Notes: generated from the letters alone by a model not told the origin. Numbered from the stretch's first letter, positions 33,629-41,965 are shown. The stretch is 41,985 nt of DNA from Pseudomonadota bacterium (GCA_018241685.1 JAFEDJ010000002.1:1-41985); one strand, 5' to 3'. Made by a program: numbers and translations.

Positions 33629-35884
33629 TTAGGTCTTGTTTGAATACGAATAGCGATAGACGTATCCCTTATAGCCATAGCGATAACGCTGTCGATCCGT
33701 ATCCAGATCGTTGAATACGAAGCCCTTCACCTGTACCCCAGACTGATTGAGTCGTTTGACAGCTTGCTCAAGCTCTCGAATAGGGTGACGGCCAGCGCGA
33801 GCGACCATGAGCGTCGCGCCAACATGACGTCCAATTATAGCGGCATCCGAGACGGCCAGGATGGGCGGAGCATCTACAATGAGCGTATCAAAACGCTCAG
33901 CCAGCTTTTCCAGCAATTCCTCAAAGCGCAAATGCATGAGCAACTCAGACGGATTTGGGGGAATTTGACCAGTCGTCACTACCCACAAATTCGACACAGA
34001 GGTTGGCTTGATGATTTCGTCCAGCTTCACCGAATCAGCAACAAATTCGGATATCCCAGCCTCGCGAGCAAGACCAAATTCCTTGTTTATATGACCACGG
34101 CGCAAGTCGGCATCAACAATGACAACCCTCTTCCCCGCCTGGGCCAGCACAGCACCAAGGTTCTTGGAAATGAAGCTCTTGCCCAGGCCAGGGCTGGCGC
34201 CGGTAATCAGCAGGGAGTTCTGCTGGGCGTCGAGCAGTGCGAAGTGAATCGTGGTGCGCAGGCTACGCAAACTCTCGATTGCGTCATCCTCCGGGTTCGA
34301 GACGGCCAGCAAGGTCCCCATCCCCTTGGCACTCTTATTGCGCTTACTAATGGTGACTTCTTCATTGCTATGAGGAATCGACGCATAAACTGGCAAGCCC
34401 AACTTGGACTCGACCTCCTCGGGATCCTCCACGACCACATTGAGGCTCCGCAGCACCCACACAACAACAAAACTGGAGAGCACGCCAAGGACACTACCAA
34501 TTGCAATGATGGCTATGGGCTTGAGGCTGACAGGCAGATTTGTTACCGCAGCCACGTCGACAATTCGTACATCCCCAATCGTCCCTGCCTTGGTCACACG
34601 CAATTGCTGCGCGGTATTAACCAGGTCAGTGTATAGCGTGGTATAAACTTCCACGTCTCGCGCCAAACGCAAAACTGTTTGTTGCGTATCCGGCAGCTTA
34701 GAAATGGCACCATCAAACTCAGCACGGCGCGCTTTGAGCTTTTCTAGCTTTGCGTCCGCCGCCTGGATGCGCGGGTGCTCCGGCGTGAAATACTGGCGAA
34801 GCTCATCTCTTTCCTGCTTCAAAGCCACAATCTGATTGTCTACTTCGACGATCGATCCCAGAACACTTTGGGTTTCAAGAGAAAGGTCAAGAGAACCACG
34901 ACTCTGCCTATAGCCGTTATAAGCAGCCTCAGCTGCATCGAGCTGACGCTTGACTTCCGGCAACTGGGTTTCGAGGAATTTAAGGGTATTCTCAGCCTCG
35001 GCAGAACGGCGCTCAACGTTCTGACGTACATAGGTGTTAAGAATGTCATCAAGGACGACACCGATCCTGTCAGCGTCTTCACCCTTCAAGCTAACCTCAA
35101 GAATGCCTGATTTTTTTCCTCGCTCTTTAACGGTGTACTGTTTGGTGAGCCTAGCCAGCGCTTCGTCAGGAGAAAGCCGCATAAGCTTAAAACGCGTCCC
35201 CGGTCGCGCTACAACCTTCGGCACAAAGATGGAGAAGCCCTTAGAAGTTGCCCGCTCGCCGATCTTCCCGGTAAGCACAGGCTCGTCATCATCGGCGAAC
35301 AATTCAAAACGACCGCCCTCCCCGAGCACAAAGACCAATTTCTGATCTAGCCAATCACGAGGCACGTCGAGCGCATCGACCTGGATATCCTCCCCCCCCC
35401 AAGCAAAGCTAGACAGACCGAACCAGGGGGTATTAAGTCCCTCGCCCTTGTAGCGACGAGCAATAGCCTGCCCGACAAGGGGGAAATAGCGCGGATCTGC
35501 CTGGATATTCAGTCGCTTTTTCTGGATAACTTTCTCAAGCACCAGGCGGGAATTCAGAATTTCCTGCTCGGCAGCAACCGTCGTATCCCCACCGATACCG
35601 AGCAACGGCCCCAGGTCTTTCAAGGCCGACATGGCGCTGCTGCCGCCTGGCCCTTTCTCCTCCACCTGAACCAGTGCGTCCGCGCGATAAACGGGCTTGA
35701 CGATAAATGCCCAGGCCGCACCGAGCAGCACCCCAAGGGCCGTTACTGCAGCGATGACCCAGCGGTACTCCATGAGGATACCGATGATCTCACCGAGCGC
35801 CAGGCCTCCTTCATCCGAATCGTCGAGCCGCGAATAGACTTGCGAATGGGGTACCGGAGCTGATTTGAATTGATCGTGTTCCAT
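33629..35884 (-). CDS. wzc: Wzc-type chain-length regulator and tyrosine autokinase
   Basis: This 751-residue inner-membrane protein has an N-terminal Wzz domain with TM1 near 40-60 (YRWVIAAVTALGVLLGAAWA), a periplasmic coiled coil (about 270-410), and TM2 near 458-480 (PIAIIAIGSVLGVLSSFVVV). The BY-kinase domain has Walker A LLITGASPGLGKSFISKN (about 555-572), Walker A' KRVVIVDADLRRGH and Walker B FDTLIVDAPPILAVSD. The C-terminus is a Tyr cluster (YRYGYKGYVYRYSYSNKT), the autophosphorylation site. It controls polymerisation and export with Wza. A G9 run on the coding strand (C9 at 35392-35400) lies in codons for WGGE and could slip. The partner phosphatase is probably at 41054. Confidence 0.95.
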   Translation of the reverse strand: MEHDQFKSAPVPHSQVYSRLDDSDEGGLALGEIIGILMEYRWVIAAVTALGVLLGAAWAFIVKPVYRADALVQVEEKGPGGSSAMSALKDLGPLLGIGGDTTVAAEQEILNSRLVLEKVIQKKRLNIQADPRYFPLVGQAIARRYKGEGLNTPWFGLSSFAWGGEDIQVDALDVPRDWLDQKLVFVLGEGGRFELFADDDEPVLTGKIGERATSKGFSIFVPKVVARPGTRFKLMRLSPDEALARLTKQYTVKERGKKSGILEVSLKGEDADRIGVVLDDILNTYVRQNVERRSAEAENTLKFLETQLPEVKRQLDAAEAAYNGYRQSRGSLDLSLETQSVLGSIVEVDNQIVALKQERDELRQYFTPEHPRIQAADAKLEKLKARRAEFDGAISKLPDTQQTVLRLARDVEVYTTLYTDLVNTAQQLRVTKAGTIGDVRIVDVAAVTNLPVSLKPIAIIAIGSVLGVLSSFVVVWVLRSLNVVVEDPEEVESKLGLPVYASIPHSNEEVTISKRNKSAKGMGTLLAVSNPEDDAIESLRSLRTTIHFALLDAQQNSLLITGASPGLGKSFISKNLGAVLAQAGKRVVIVDADLRRGHINKEFGLAREAGISEFVADSVKLDEIIKPTSVSNLWVVTTGQIPPNPSELLMHLRFEELLEKLAERFDTLIVDAPPILAVSDAAIIGRHVGATLMVARAGRHPIRELEQAVKRLNQSGVQVKGFVFNDLDTDRQRYRYGYKGYVYRYSYSNKT

Positions 35885-35979
35885 GAACGGTCCGTAGTTC
35901 GTGTGTCTCGCTTGCGCCCGCCGCCATAGTTTCTGGGCGGGGCTGTATGAATTGCCGGCTTAGGCCGAAGCCTCCAGAT

Positions 35980-37203
35980 TTACTGCTGCCGTCCGCCAAA
36001 CAGCGGATAGCGCGCGTTGCTGGTCTGGTAGAGCATCTGAGCGGTGGGCAGGATGTTGGTGATCACCCGGTTCCAGCGCACCACGTCGGCAGCATCGACA
36101 TAAACGATGTCCCGAGGGCGCAGAGGGAACTTGTCGGCCAGCAGCATGGAATCCGGCGAGCTGCCATCCAGATGGAAGAGCTCGGGCGTCTCACCTTCGC
36201 CGCGCATCACGTAGATCCACTTGGGGTTGGAGCGGTCCTGGCTGATGTAGCCGGCATCTGCCAGAGCCTCGGCCAGCGTGGAGCGCTTCTTGGTCATGAC
36301 CAGGGAGCCGGGCTTGGTGACTTCACCGAGGATGAAGACCTTGTTGAAGCTGCGGTCGGAGACGTTGAGGATGTCCCCAGCCTCAAGCAAGGTGTTCTGC
36401 TCGGTGGCGCCGTTGTCGTACATGGCCTGGATATCCACCCGGTAGGTGACGCCCTTGCGGGTGAGCAGCACGTTGCTGTAGTCCGCCTCGGGCGTGAAAC
36501 CACCCGCCAGGTTGACGGCCTCGAGCACCGTCATGGGGATATCGGTGATGTATTGCTGGCCAGGCTTGCTCACCTCTCCCACCACATAGACGCGCTGGCT
36601 GCGGAAGGCCGCCATGCGTACGTCGATCTGGGCCTTTTCGATGTACTTGGAGAGCTTGCTGACCAGCATTTCGCGGATCTGCCGGGTGGTCTTGCCTGAC
36701 ACCTGGAGCACGCCCACGTAAGGGTAGTAGATGGTGCCATTTTCCGACACCACGGTACCGGCCTGGTCGGCGGAGCGGTACTGGCCAGCCGGAGTGGTGA
36801 GCTCCGGATGATCCCAGACGATGATGGTGAGGATGTCGCCCGGGCCAATCTTGTAATCCGGCGGGGCAGGAATGACAGGGGCCGTGCGGCGGCCCTCACC
36901 GGCCAAGGCGGTTTGGCTCACGGCAGGCTTGGGCGGCTGGGCATTGCGGAACTGCTCGATGATCAACTCTGCAGTGATCGGCTTGATCTTGACGTTGTCC
37001 GGCACGGGCTCGGCGGCGTCCGACTGCTTGACCGGCAGCTTGATCGCAGATTGTTCGCGCATGGAATAGGCGCGATCACCGGGCACCATGGCACAGCCGG
37101 CGCCGAGCACCGTCACGACCCCTGCCGCCAACAGGCCACGGGTGAGAAATCTAATGGGGAAGCAGGAAAGACTTGTGGTGGGCAAATCTGTGGAGTCGCT
37201 CAT
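35980..37203 (-). CDS. wza: Wza-type outer-membrane polysaccharide export protein
   Basis: This 407-residue protein has an N-terminal hydrophobic segment ending VTVLGAGCAMVP, an atypical lipobox that would place a lipidated Cys at residue 37. Poly_export domain: YKIGPGDILTIIVWDHPELT and YPYVGVLQVSGKTTRQIREM. Two SLBB domains follow: VYVVGEVSKPGQQYITDIPM...AVNLAGGFTPEADYS, and VFILGEVTKPGSLVMTKKRS...ADAGYISQDRSNPKW. It should form the outer-membrane channel for the EPS. It is the first gene of the minus-strand operon, 95 bp before wzc. No strong Shine-Dalgarno is seen upstream. Confidence 0.94.
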   Translation of the reverse strand: MSDSTDLPTTSLSCFPIRFLTRGLLAAGVVTVLGAGCAMVPGDRAYSMREQSAIKLPVKQSDAAEPVPDNVKIKPITAELIIEQFRNAQPPKPAVSQTALAGEGRRTAPVIPAPPDYKIGPGDILTIIVWDHPELTTPAGQYRSADQAGTVVSENGTIYYPYVGVLQVSGKTTRQIREMLVSKLSKYIEKAQIDVRMAAFRSQRVYVVGEVSKPGQQYITDIPMTVLEAVNLAGGFTPEADYSNVLLTRKGVTYRVDIQAMYDNGATEQNTLLEAGDILNVSDRSFNKVFILGEVTKPGSLVMTKKRSTLAEALADAGYISQDRSNPKWIYVMRGEGETPELFHLDGSSPDSMLLADKFPLRPRDIVYVDAADVVRWNRVITNILPTAQMLYQTSNARYPLFGGRQQ

Positions 37204-37405
37204 GGTCCAATTTCAATATGCTGGAGCCGCCTGGCGAAGACCTACCCTGCATGCCTACATGGTGTGCAGGCCCCTTTTACGGCACCTTTCCCCATGCCCG
37301 ACATGAGCAGGCGTTCGGTCTTCGGTCTGGCCGACGCCCCCGTTTATAGGTGACGAAAGCATGACCGAGCGGCCGGAGCGCCAATCGCCCCGACACGCTC
37401 GAAAA

Positions 37406-37417
37406 ATTTACAAAGAG
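37406..37417. promoter_or_regulatory. ATTTACAAAGAG motif, copy 1
   Basis: This 12-mer is the exact reverse complement of the one at 37509-37520, with 91 bp between them. Its core TTTACAAAG also appears at 40961. Location upstream of wza suggests a regulator-binding site. Confidence 0.4.
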
Positions 37418-37508
37418 CCCTGGAAACAGAAATTTATGGGCCCAATCCTAGCATGCAAGCTGGGAATTTATTTCAGGTGAATGATCCGCCTGAGGCGTAA
37501 ATAGATAA

Positions 37509-37520
37509 CTCTTTGTAAAT
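37509..37520. promoter_or_regulatory. CTCTTTGTAAAT motif, copy 2 (inverted)
   Basis: Inverted copy of the 37406-37417 word, between the small exported protein and wza. The pair could support DNA looping or alternatively form a long-range RNA stem in the leader. Confidence 0.4.
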
Positions 37521-37527
37521 GACGACA

Positions 37528-37869
37528 TCAACCTGAAACGCGCTTACCCACCAGAACGAGCACCAGCGCCAGGCTGCTGAGGATCTGGGCGAGACCGCCG
37601 TCGGTTTCGTCCGAGCTACTACGCTCAACCGCCGACGATGCCTTGCCCTGCTCCGCGTCCGCCGGCGCATAGCGGCTAGCGTAAGCTACCCGCTCAACCG
37701 CGCCCCCCTGCCCGCCATAGATCAATCCACTAGCCCCCGCAACTATCGTGGCAGCAACCCCACTGGAGACATGCACACCACCACTACCTTCACCGCCCGC
37801 AGCCCAAGAGGGGGTTGCAGCCAATATGCCTATGGCCACAACGAATGGAAGAGCAGTTTTGCTTTTCAT
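37528..37869 (-). CDS. small exported protein with C-terminal membrane segment
   Basis: This 113-residue protein starts MKSKTALPFVVAIGILAATP with a clear signal peptide cut after SWA. The short mature part is Gly/Ala/Ser-rich and low in complexity. It ends with an acidic stretch (SSSDETDGG), a hydrophobic segment (LAQILSSLALVLVLV) and the basic tail GKRVSG. This hydrophobic-then-basic end resembles sorting signals of the exosortase or rhombosortase type, but no PEP box or other known motif is present. It precedes wza on the same strand and is divergent from the sugar transferase gene. It may be a surface or matrix-associated protein of the EPS system; the family is not recognised. Confidence 0.6.
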   Translation of the reverse strand: MKSKTALPFVVAIGILAATPSWAAGGEGSGGVHVSSGVAATIVAGASGLIYGGQGGAVERVAYASRYAPADAEQGKASSAVERSSSDETDGGLAQILSSLALVLVLVGKRVSG

Positions 37870-37985
37870 GATGGAAACACCATGCTGTCAATGATCGATG
37901 AATTTTTTCTAGCAACAATCAAGCCAGATAATGCATTGCAGCATTCGAGGTTTGTTAAATTCACAACAATTCATTATGTTGCGCG

Positions 37986-38156
37986 AAAGCATGCTTTTTG
38001 CACCTGCAGCATAGACCGCAAAAAAACGTGTCGACTGTTAAATTTTCCGACACTAACTTAAGTTATAGACGCTCCCGCCGCCACAGAAATGACATGACAA
38101 AGTGCAAATAACTCAGGTAACATAAATTATGTCTTTGTTTATTAAAGACTTTAATT
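37986..38156. promoter_or_regulatory. divergent control region with four perfect palindromes
   Basis: In the 400-bp gap between the small exported protein (minus) and the sugar transferase (plus) lie AAAGCATGCTTT (37986-37997), TAACTTAAGTTA (38054-38065), ACATAA-A-TTATGT (38121-38133) and ATTAAAG-A-CTTTAAT (38142-38156). GTGTCG/CGACAC (38028-38033, 38048-38053) forms a further hairpin. The region is A+T-rich and has no gene. It probably controls both divergent transcripts; I cannot place -35/-10 boxes reliably. Confidence 0.5.
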
Positions 38157-38275
38157 TTGCTAACACATAACCATACCAAACGTTCGTGCAATACTTGGCG
38201 TTCGGAGCGGTTTGGTGACTGTACGGTACCTCTACCCCGATGCATGCTGCAACGCAAAATCCCCACGGGATCGAC

Positions 38276-39670
38276 ATGTATAGTTCCATCGAGAACCATC
38301 ACAGTTTTCTGCGCCCCAGCTACACGCTGACGTCGGCGATAGAGGCTTTCCTGTACCCCGTGACGGCGGTATTGGTGCTGCTGGCATTGGCAGCAGCCAA
38401 CGGCCAGCACGTGGGGTCCGCCTACATGATGCTGGCGATCCTCACCTTCTCGCTGCTGTTCCCGGGTGCCACGCGCTTCAACGAGCGCCCGCGCCGGGTG
38501 ATCCGCAAGGCGATGACCAGCTGGATGTTGTTTGTGGTCTTGCTGGGCAGCTTTGGGGCCGCCAGCGGCTACATCAACCACTTTCCCCGCCCTACGCTGA
38601 TGGGCTGGGTGTTGATCACCCCATTTGCACTGCTTACGGTGCATTTTGTGGCCCGCCATGTGCTGCTGGGCGTACTGGCCAAAGGCAAACGACAGCGCAC
38701 CGTTGTGGTGGGCGGCGTCAATGAGGTGGGGCTGCGCATTGCCCAGCAATTCAGTGACAACCCTTACCTGGGCTGCCGGGTGGTCGGCTTCTTTGATGAC
38801 CGTGCGCTCGACCGCCTGCCCGAGACGAATGGCTTGCCCACGCTGGGCCGCATCAATGAACTGGCCGAGTTCGTCAAGCTGAACCACGTGGACCATATCT
38901 ACCTGGCGCTGCCGATGGCGAGCCAGCCGCGCATCCTGTCCCTGCTGGACGATCTGAAGGACACCACGGCGTCGATCTTCTTCGTGCCGGACATCTTCGT
39001 GACCGACCTGATCCAGGGGCAGCTCCATTCGGTGGGCAATACGCCGGTGGTGGCGGTCTGCGACACGCCGTTTACGGGCTTCCGCGGGCTGGTAAAGCGG
39101 CTGTCGGACATCGTGCTGTCGTCGATCTTTCTGGTGCTGCTGGCGCCGATCATGCTGGTGCTGGCCATCGGCGTGAAGATGTCGTCGCCCGGCCCGATCA
39201 TCTTCAAGCAGCGCCGTTATGGACTGGATGGCAAGGAGATCCTGGTTTACAAGTTCCGCTCCATGCGTACCACCGACAATGGCCCGGTGGTGAAGCAGGC
39301 CACCAAGGGCGATCCGCGCATCACCCCCTTTGGCGCCTTCATCCGCAAGACCTCGCTGGATGAGCTGCCGCAATTCATCAACGTTCTGCAGGGCCGCATG
39401 AGCATCGTCGGCCCCCGCCCGCATGCGGTAGCCCACAACGAGACCTATCGCAAGCTGGTCAAAGGCTACATGGTCCGCCACAAGGTCAAACCGGGCATTA
39501 CTGGCTGGGCCCAGGTGAGCGGCTATCGAGGCGAGACGGAAACGGTGGACAAGATGGAGAAGCGCATCGAGTTCGACCTGGAGTACCTGCGCAACTGGTC
39601 GCTCGGCTTCGATCTGTGGATCATCTTCAAGACCGTGGCCGTGGTGTTCAAGGACAACAACGCGTACTGA
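38276..39670 (+). CDS. wcaJ: undecaprenyl-phosphate sugar phosphotransferase (WcaJ type)
   Basis: This 464-residue membrane protein starts at ATG 38276 with GGGA upstream; an ATG at 38240 would add 12 residues but lacks a ribosome site. Four or five N-terminal membrane segments (about 15-130) precede a CoA-binding-like nucleotide domain ([19 protein letters not shown]). After a further membrane helix comes the bacterial sugar transferase domain: [64 protein letters not shown] and [20 protein letters not shown]. It starts the repeat unit by moving hexose-1-phosphate, probably glucose, to undecaprenyl phosphate. It ends at a strong bidirectional terminator. Confidence 0.92.
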   Translation: MYSSIENHHSFLRPSYTLTSAIEAFLYPVTAVLVLLALAAANGQHVGSAYMMLAILTFSLLFPGATRFNERPRRVIRKAMTSWMLFVVLLGSFGAASGYINHFPRPTLMGWVLITPFALLTVHFVARHVLLGVLAKGKRQRTVVVGGVNEVGLRIAQQFSDNPYLGCRVVGFFDDRALDRLPETNGLPTLGRINELAEFVKLNHVDHIYLALPMASQPRILSLLDDLKDTTASIFFVPDIFVTDLIQGQLHSVGNTPVVAVCDTPFTGFRGLVKRLSDIVLSSIFLVLLAPIMLVLAIGVKMSSPGPIIFKQRRYGLDGKEILVYKFRSMRTTDNGPVVKQATKGDPRITPFGAFIRKTSLDELPQFINVLQGRMSIVGPRPHAVAHNETYRKLVKGYMVRHKVKPGITGWAQVSGYRGETETVDKMEKRIEFDLEYLRNWSLGFDLWIIFKTVAVVFKDNNAY

Positions 39671-39697
39671 GCCGCAGCGGGCCACCACCCGGCAGCG

Positions 39698-39742
39698 TAA
39701 AAGGACTGAGGCCAGGAGATGATCCTGGCCTCAGTCCTTTTA
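39698..39742. terminator. bidirectional terminator with 20-bp perfect stem
   Basis: Arms 39698-39717 and 39723-39742 pair perfectly (core GGACTGAGGCCAGGA) around GATGA, with TTTTA ends. It serves the sugar transferase gene from the left and the nucleotidyltransferase gene (stop at 39786) from the right. Confidence 0.92.
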
Positions 39743-39785
39743 TTGCCCCTCAGGATGCTCCAGAGGGGGCTTGCGTGGCTTTTTC

Positions 39786-40892
39786 TCAGCGGCCGCGGGA
39801 ATCCCCCCAGCGCAGGGGGAATTCGTCGTCACCGACGTAATAGGCATTGCCCTGGCGATTTACGCAGTACTGGGGCGAGATGATCATTTCGCTGAAGCGC
39901 TGGCCTTCGGCAAGGCGGGTGTACTCGAAGAGAATGCTGCGCTCGACGCGTACGCCCGACTTGAGATGACTGCCGTGGCCGATCCAGGTGGGACCGATGA
40001 CGGACACGCCCGGGTCGATGCGGACGCTGGAGCCGATATAGACGGGACCGACGATCTGCACGCTGTCCCAGGCAATAGAGGTGTTGGGGCCGACCCACAC
40101 GCCCGGACGGATCTCTTTGCCGGGCATGTCCATCTGGGCGACCTCGCCGCTCAGCACGCGCTGCAGAACCGTCCAGTAGTCCGACAGGCGGCCGATGTCG
40201 ATCCAGTTGAAGAAGCGCTTCTGGGCGTAGAAGGGCAATTCCTGCTCGACGAGCATGGGGAAGAGCTCGCTGCCGATGTCGAAGGCCTTGCCCGGCGGCA
40301 CGAGCTTGAGGACTTCGGGCTCGAACAGGTAGATGCCGGTACTGGCCAGCGTGGACTTGGCCTCCTCGGGCGTCGGCTTTTCCTGGAAGGATTTGACGTG
40401 CCCCTCGTCGTCGGCAACGACGACGCCGTAGTTCTGCACCTGGTCACGCGGGACATCGAGGGTGACGACGCTGGCCACGGCCTGCTTGGAGCGGTGCTCG
40501 TGGATGGCGGCGCCAAGATCGAGGTCGATGATGGCATCGCCGCAGATCACAAGGGTGGTTTCGTCGAAGAAGCCGCTGAAGTCCTGGATCTTGCGCATGC
40601 CGCCGGCAGAGCCGAGGGGCTTGGGCACGACCTCGCCGTGGTCGCGGACGCCTTCGTAGGAGTAACCGATGGAAACGCCCCAGCGGTGGCCGTCACCGAA
40701 GTAGTTTTCGATCTTGTAGTGGTTGTAGGCCACGTTGATCATGATTTCGCGGATGCCGTAGCGCGCGAGGTGCTCGATGAGATATTCGAGCACCGGCTTG
40801 CCCAGGATCGGAACCATGGGCTTGGGAAGATTCTTCGTAAGCGGACGAACCCGCGTCCCCTGCCCCGCGGCAAGGATCATGCCTTTAGCCAA
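39786..40892 (-). CDS. sugar-1-phosphate nucleotidyltransferase
   Basis: This 368-residue enzyme starts at a TTG (40890-40892) with AGGAG 7 nt upstream; an ATG four codons inside (40880) has a worse context. The nucleotidyltransferase domain has GMILAAGQGTRVRPLTKNLP with PKPMVPILGKP, LVICGDAIIDLDL, SFQEKPTPEEAK and FNWIDIGRLSDYW. The C-terminal part has a left-handed beta-helix (VWVGPNTSIAWDSVQIVGPV and onward). It resembles mannose-1-phosphate guanylyltransferases, so it could provide GDP-mannose for Gmd/Fcl, but glucose-1-phosphate use cannot be excluded. It is separated by 162 bp from the phosphatase gene upstream and shares a terminator with the sugar transferase gene. Confidence 0.88.
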   Translation of the reverse strand: MAKGMILAAGQGTRVRPLTKNLPKPMVPILGKPVLEYLIEHLARYGIREIMINVAYNHYKIENYFGDGHRWGVSIGYSYEGVRDHGEVVPKPLGSAGGMRKIQDFSGFFDETTLVICGDAIIDLDLGAAIHEHRSKQAVASVVTLDVPRDQVQNYGVVVADDEGHVKSFQEKPTPEEAKSTLASTGIYLFEPEVLKLVPPGKAFDIGSELFPMLVEQELPFYAQKRFFNWIDIGRLSDYWTVLQRVLSGEVAQMDMPGKEIRPGVWVGPNTSIAWDSVQIVGPVYIGSSVRIDPGVSVIGPTWIGHGSHLKSGVRVERSILFEYTRLAEGQRFSEMIISPQYCVNRQGNAYYVGDDEFPLRWGDSRGR

Positions 40893-40926
40893 AACACCAC
40901 TCCTGTATTAAGCGGGCCCAGGAAGA

Positions 40927-40943
40927 TTGCCGTTGGGCGGCAA
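40927..40943. other. hairpin in the nucleotidyltransferase leader
   Basis: TTGCCG (40927-40932) and CGGCAA (40938-40943) pair around TTGGG, 20-odd bases upstream of the ribosome site of the 40892 gene. It could modulate translation or end upstream transcription. Confidence 0.3.
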
Positions 40944-40960
40944 CGCCACTCCCGCGAGTT

Positions 40961-40970
40961 TTTACAAAGT
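40961..40970. promoter_or_regulatory. TTTACAAAGT motif, copy 3
   Basis: Shares TTTACAAAG with the two 12-mers upstream of wza. It lies about 70 bp upstream of the nucleotidyltransferase start, in a region where its promoter is expected. Confidence 0.35.
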
Positions 40971-41053
40971 TTCTTTCGGCATGAATTTTAACACTTCGAA
41001 GAACATTGGAATGACGCCATCGGCATTGTTCGCTACAAAAGATTATGCGCCGG

Positions 41054-41491
41054 TCAAATCCGCTTGAGCCACACCAGCACCTGCTGATGGATGAGGTCGT
41101 ACGCGGCCTGGTGGGCCGCTTCGCCGCGGCGATAGGGGTCGGGGATTTCCAGCTTGCTCCAGTGGCCGAGCAGGAAGGCTTTGCCGCGGGCAGTGGGATC
41201 GAGACCGAGGACGTAATCGAGGTGATGCTTTTCCATCACAAGGATGAGGTCGGCCCAACGGGTATGCTCGCGCTCGATCTGGCGCGCACGATGGGCCTGC
41301 ATGGACACCTGGCGAGCCTCCATGAGGGCGAGTGCGGTATCGTCGGCTGCGTGATTGACAAGGGCACCTATGCCCGCCGAACGCACGTCCGCCGGCCGAG
41401 CGGCACGCTGGAGCTCGTGGCGCAAGAGGTATTCGGCCACGGGGCTACGACAGATGTTTCCGGTACAGACAGTCAGAATATTGTGGAACAC
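41054..41491 (-). CDS. wzb: low-molecular-weight protein-tyrosine phosphatase (Wzb type)
   Basis: This 145-residue protein has the P-loop VCTGNICRSPVAEYLLRHEL, a C-x5-R-S active site at residues 9-16, and the general-acid loop PDPYRRGEAAHQAAYDLI. It should dephosphorylate the tyrosine tail of Wzc and so control polymer length and export. It is on the same strand as, but not adjacent to, the wzc operon; the nucleotidyltransferase gene lies between. The upstream 100 bp lead into the tRNA terminator. Arsenate reductase is a related fold but lacks this context and motif set. Confidence 0.93.
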   Translation of the reverse strand: MFHNILTVCTGNICRSPVAEYLLRHELQRAARPADVRSAGIGALVNHAADDTALALMEARQVSMQAHRARQIEREHTRWADLILVMEKHHLDYVLGLDPTARGKAFLLGHWSKLEIPDPYRRGEAAHQAAYDLIHQQVLVWLKRI

Positions 41492-41597
41492 GGAAGAAAG
41501 TCTCGCAGGGACGGATGATCAGTCGCGCATTCTACGCGCCCACATTGCCATCCGGCACGTTCCTGACGGCGAGCTTGCATTGAGCGTGCGTAGACGC

Positions 41598-41627
41598 AAA
41601 AAGAGGAGCCCTTGGGCTCCTCTTTTT
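41598..41627. terminator. intrinsic terminator of the tRNA operon
   Basis: Perfect 14-bp stem: AAAAAGAGGAGCCC (41598-41611) and GGGCTCCTCTTTTT (41614-41627). It lies 4 bp after the tRNA-Asp 3' end on the minus strand and has T-runs on both sides. Confidence 0.93.
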
Positions 41628-41631
41628 ACTG

Positions 41632-41708
41632 TGGCGGAGTGGACGGGACTCGAACCCGCGACCCCCGGCGTGACAGGCCGGTATTCTAACCAACTGAACT
41701 ACCACTCC
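41632..41708 (-). tRNA. tRNA-Asp (GTC)
   Basis: This 77-nt gene includes an encoded CCA. The acceptor stem is GGAGTGG/CCACTCC with discriminator G. The anticodon arm is CCGGCCTGTCACGCCGG with anticodon GTC, and the T loop GGTTCGAGTCC is canonical. It closely matches bacterial tRNA-Asp. It is last in the operon before the terminator. Confidence 0.97.
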
Positions 41709-41776
41709 GCGCTGACCTTACCGTTTCAGCCTGTCTGGACTGAAACTGCCTGCACATTGCTGCAGGACTTGTGTCC

Positions 41777-41852
41777 TGGCGTCCCCACGGGGATTCGAAC
41801 CCCGGTTATCGCCGTGAAAGGGCGGTGTCCTAGGCCTCTAGACGATGGGGAC
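41777..41852 (-). tRNA. tRNA-Glu (TTC)
   Basis: This 76-nt gene includes CCA. It begins GTCCCCATCGTCTAGAGG, with CCGCCCTTTCACGGCG in the anticodon arm (anticodon TTC) and discriminator G. A second partial copy of the same gene begins at the window's right edge. Confidence 0.97.
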
Positions 41853-41870
41853 CCGGTGCTGCTTAACTTG

Positions 41871-41946
<76 letters not shown>

Positions 41947-41965
41947 ACGATACTGCTGGTGCTAC

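Larger units (their letters stand above)
37204..37527. other. 324-bp leader/promoter region of the EPS operon
   Basis: No gene is seen. It lies between wza and the small exported protein, both on the minus strand. TATAAA is present on the minus strand at 37343-37348 but lacks a good -35. Two copies of ATTTACAAAGAG in opposite orientation fall in its distal part (37406-37417, 37509-37520). Other small dyads are TGGGCCCA near 37440 and CGCCTGAGGCG near 37488-37498. Confidence 0.45.

Noticed and set aside
37204..37300. ops/JUMPstart element for RfaH in the EPS leader
   Set aside because: The nearest match on the minus strand (CAGGGTAG) agrees with GGCGGTAG at only five of eight positions.
37528..37620. 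PEP-CTERM sorting signal at the end of the 113-residue protein
   Set aside because: There is no PEP or similar box before the hydrophobic segment, only a DETDGG stretch.
37870..38060. Sigma-54 promoter upstream of the small exported protein, as seen for some EPS-linked PEP-CTERM genes
   Set aside because: GG and GC dinucleotides are present but with 8- or 12-bp spacing in place of 10.
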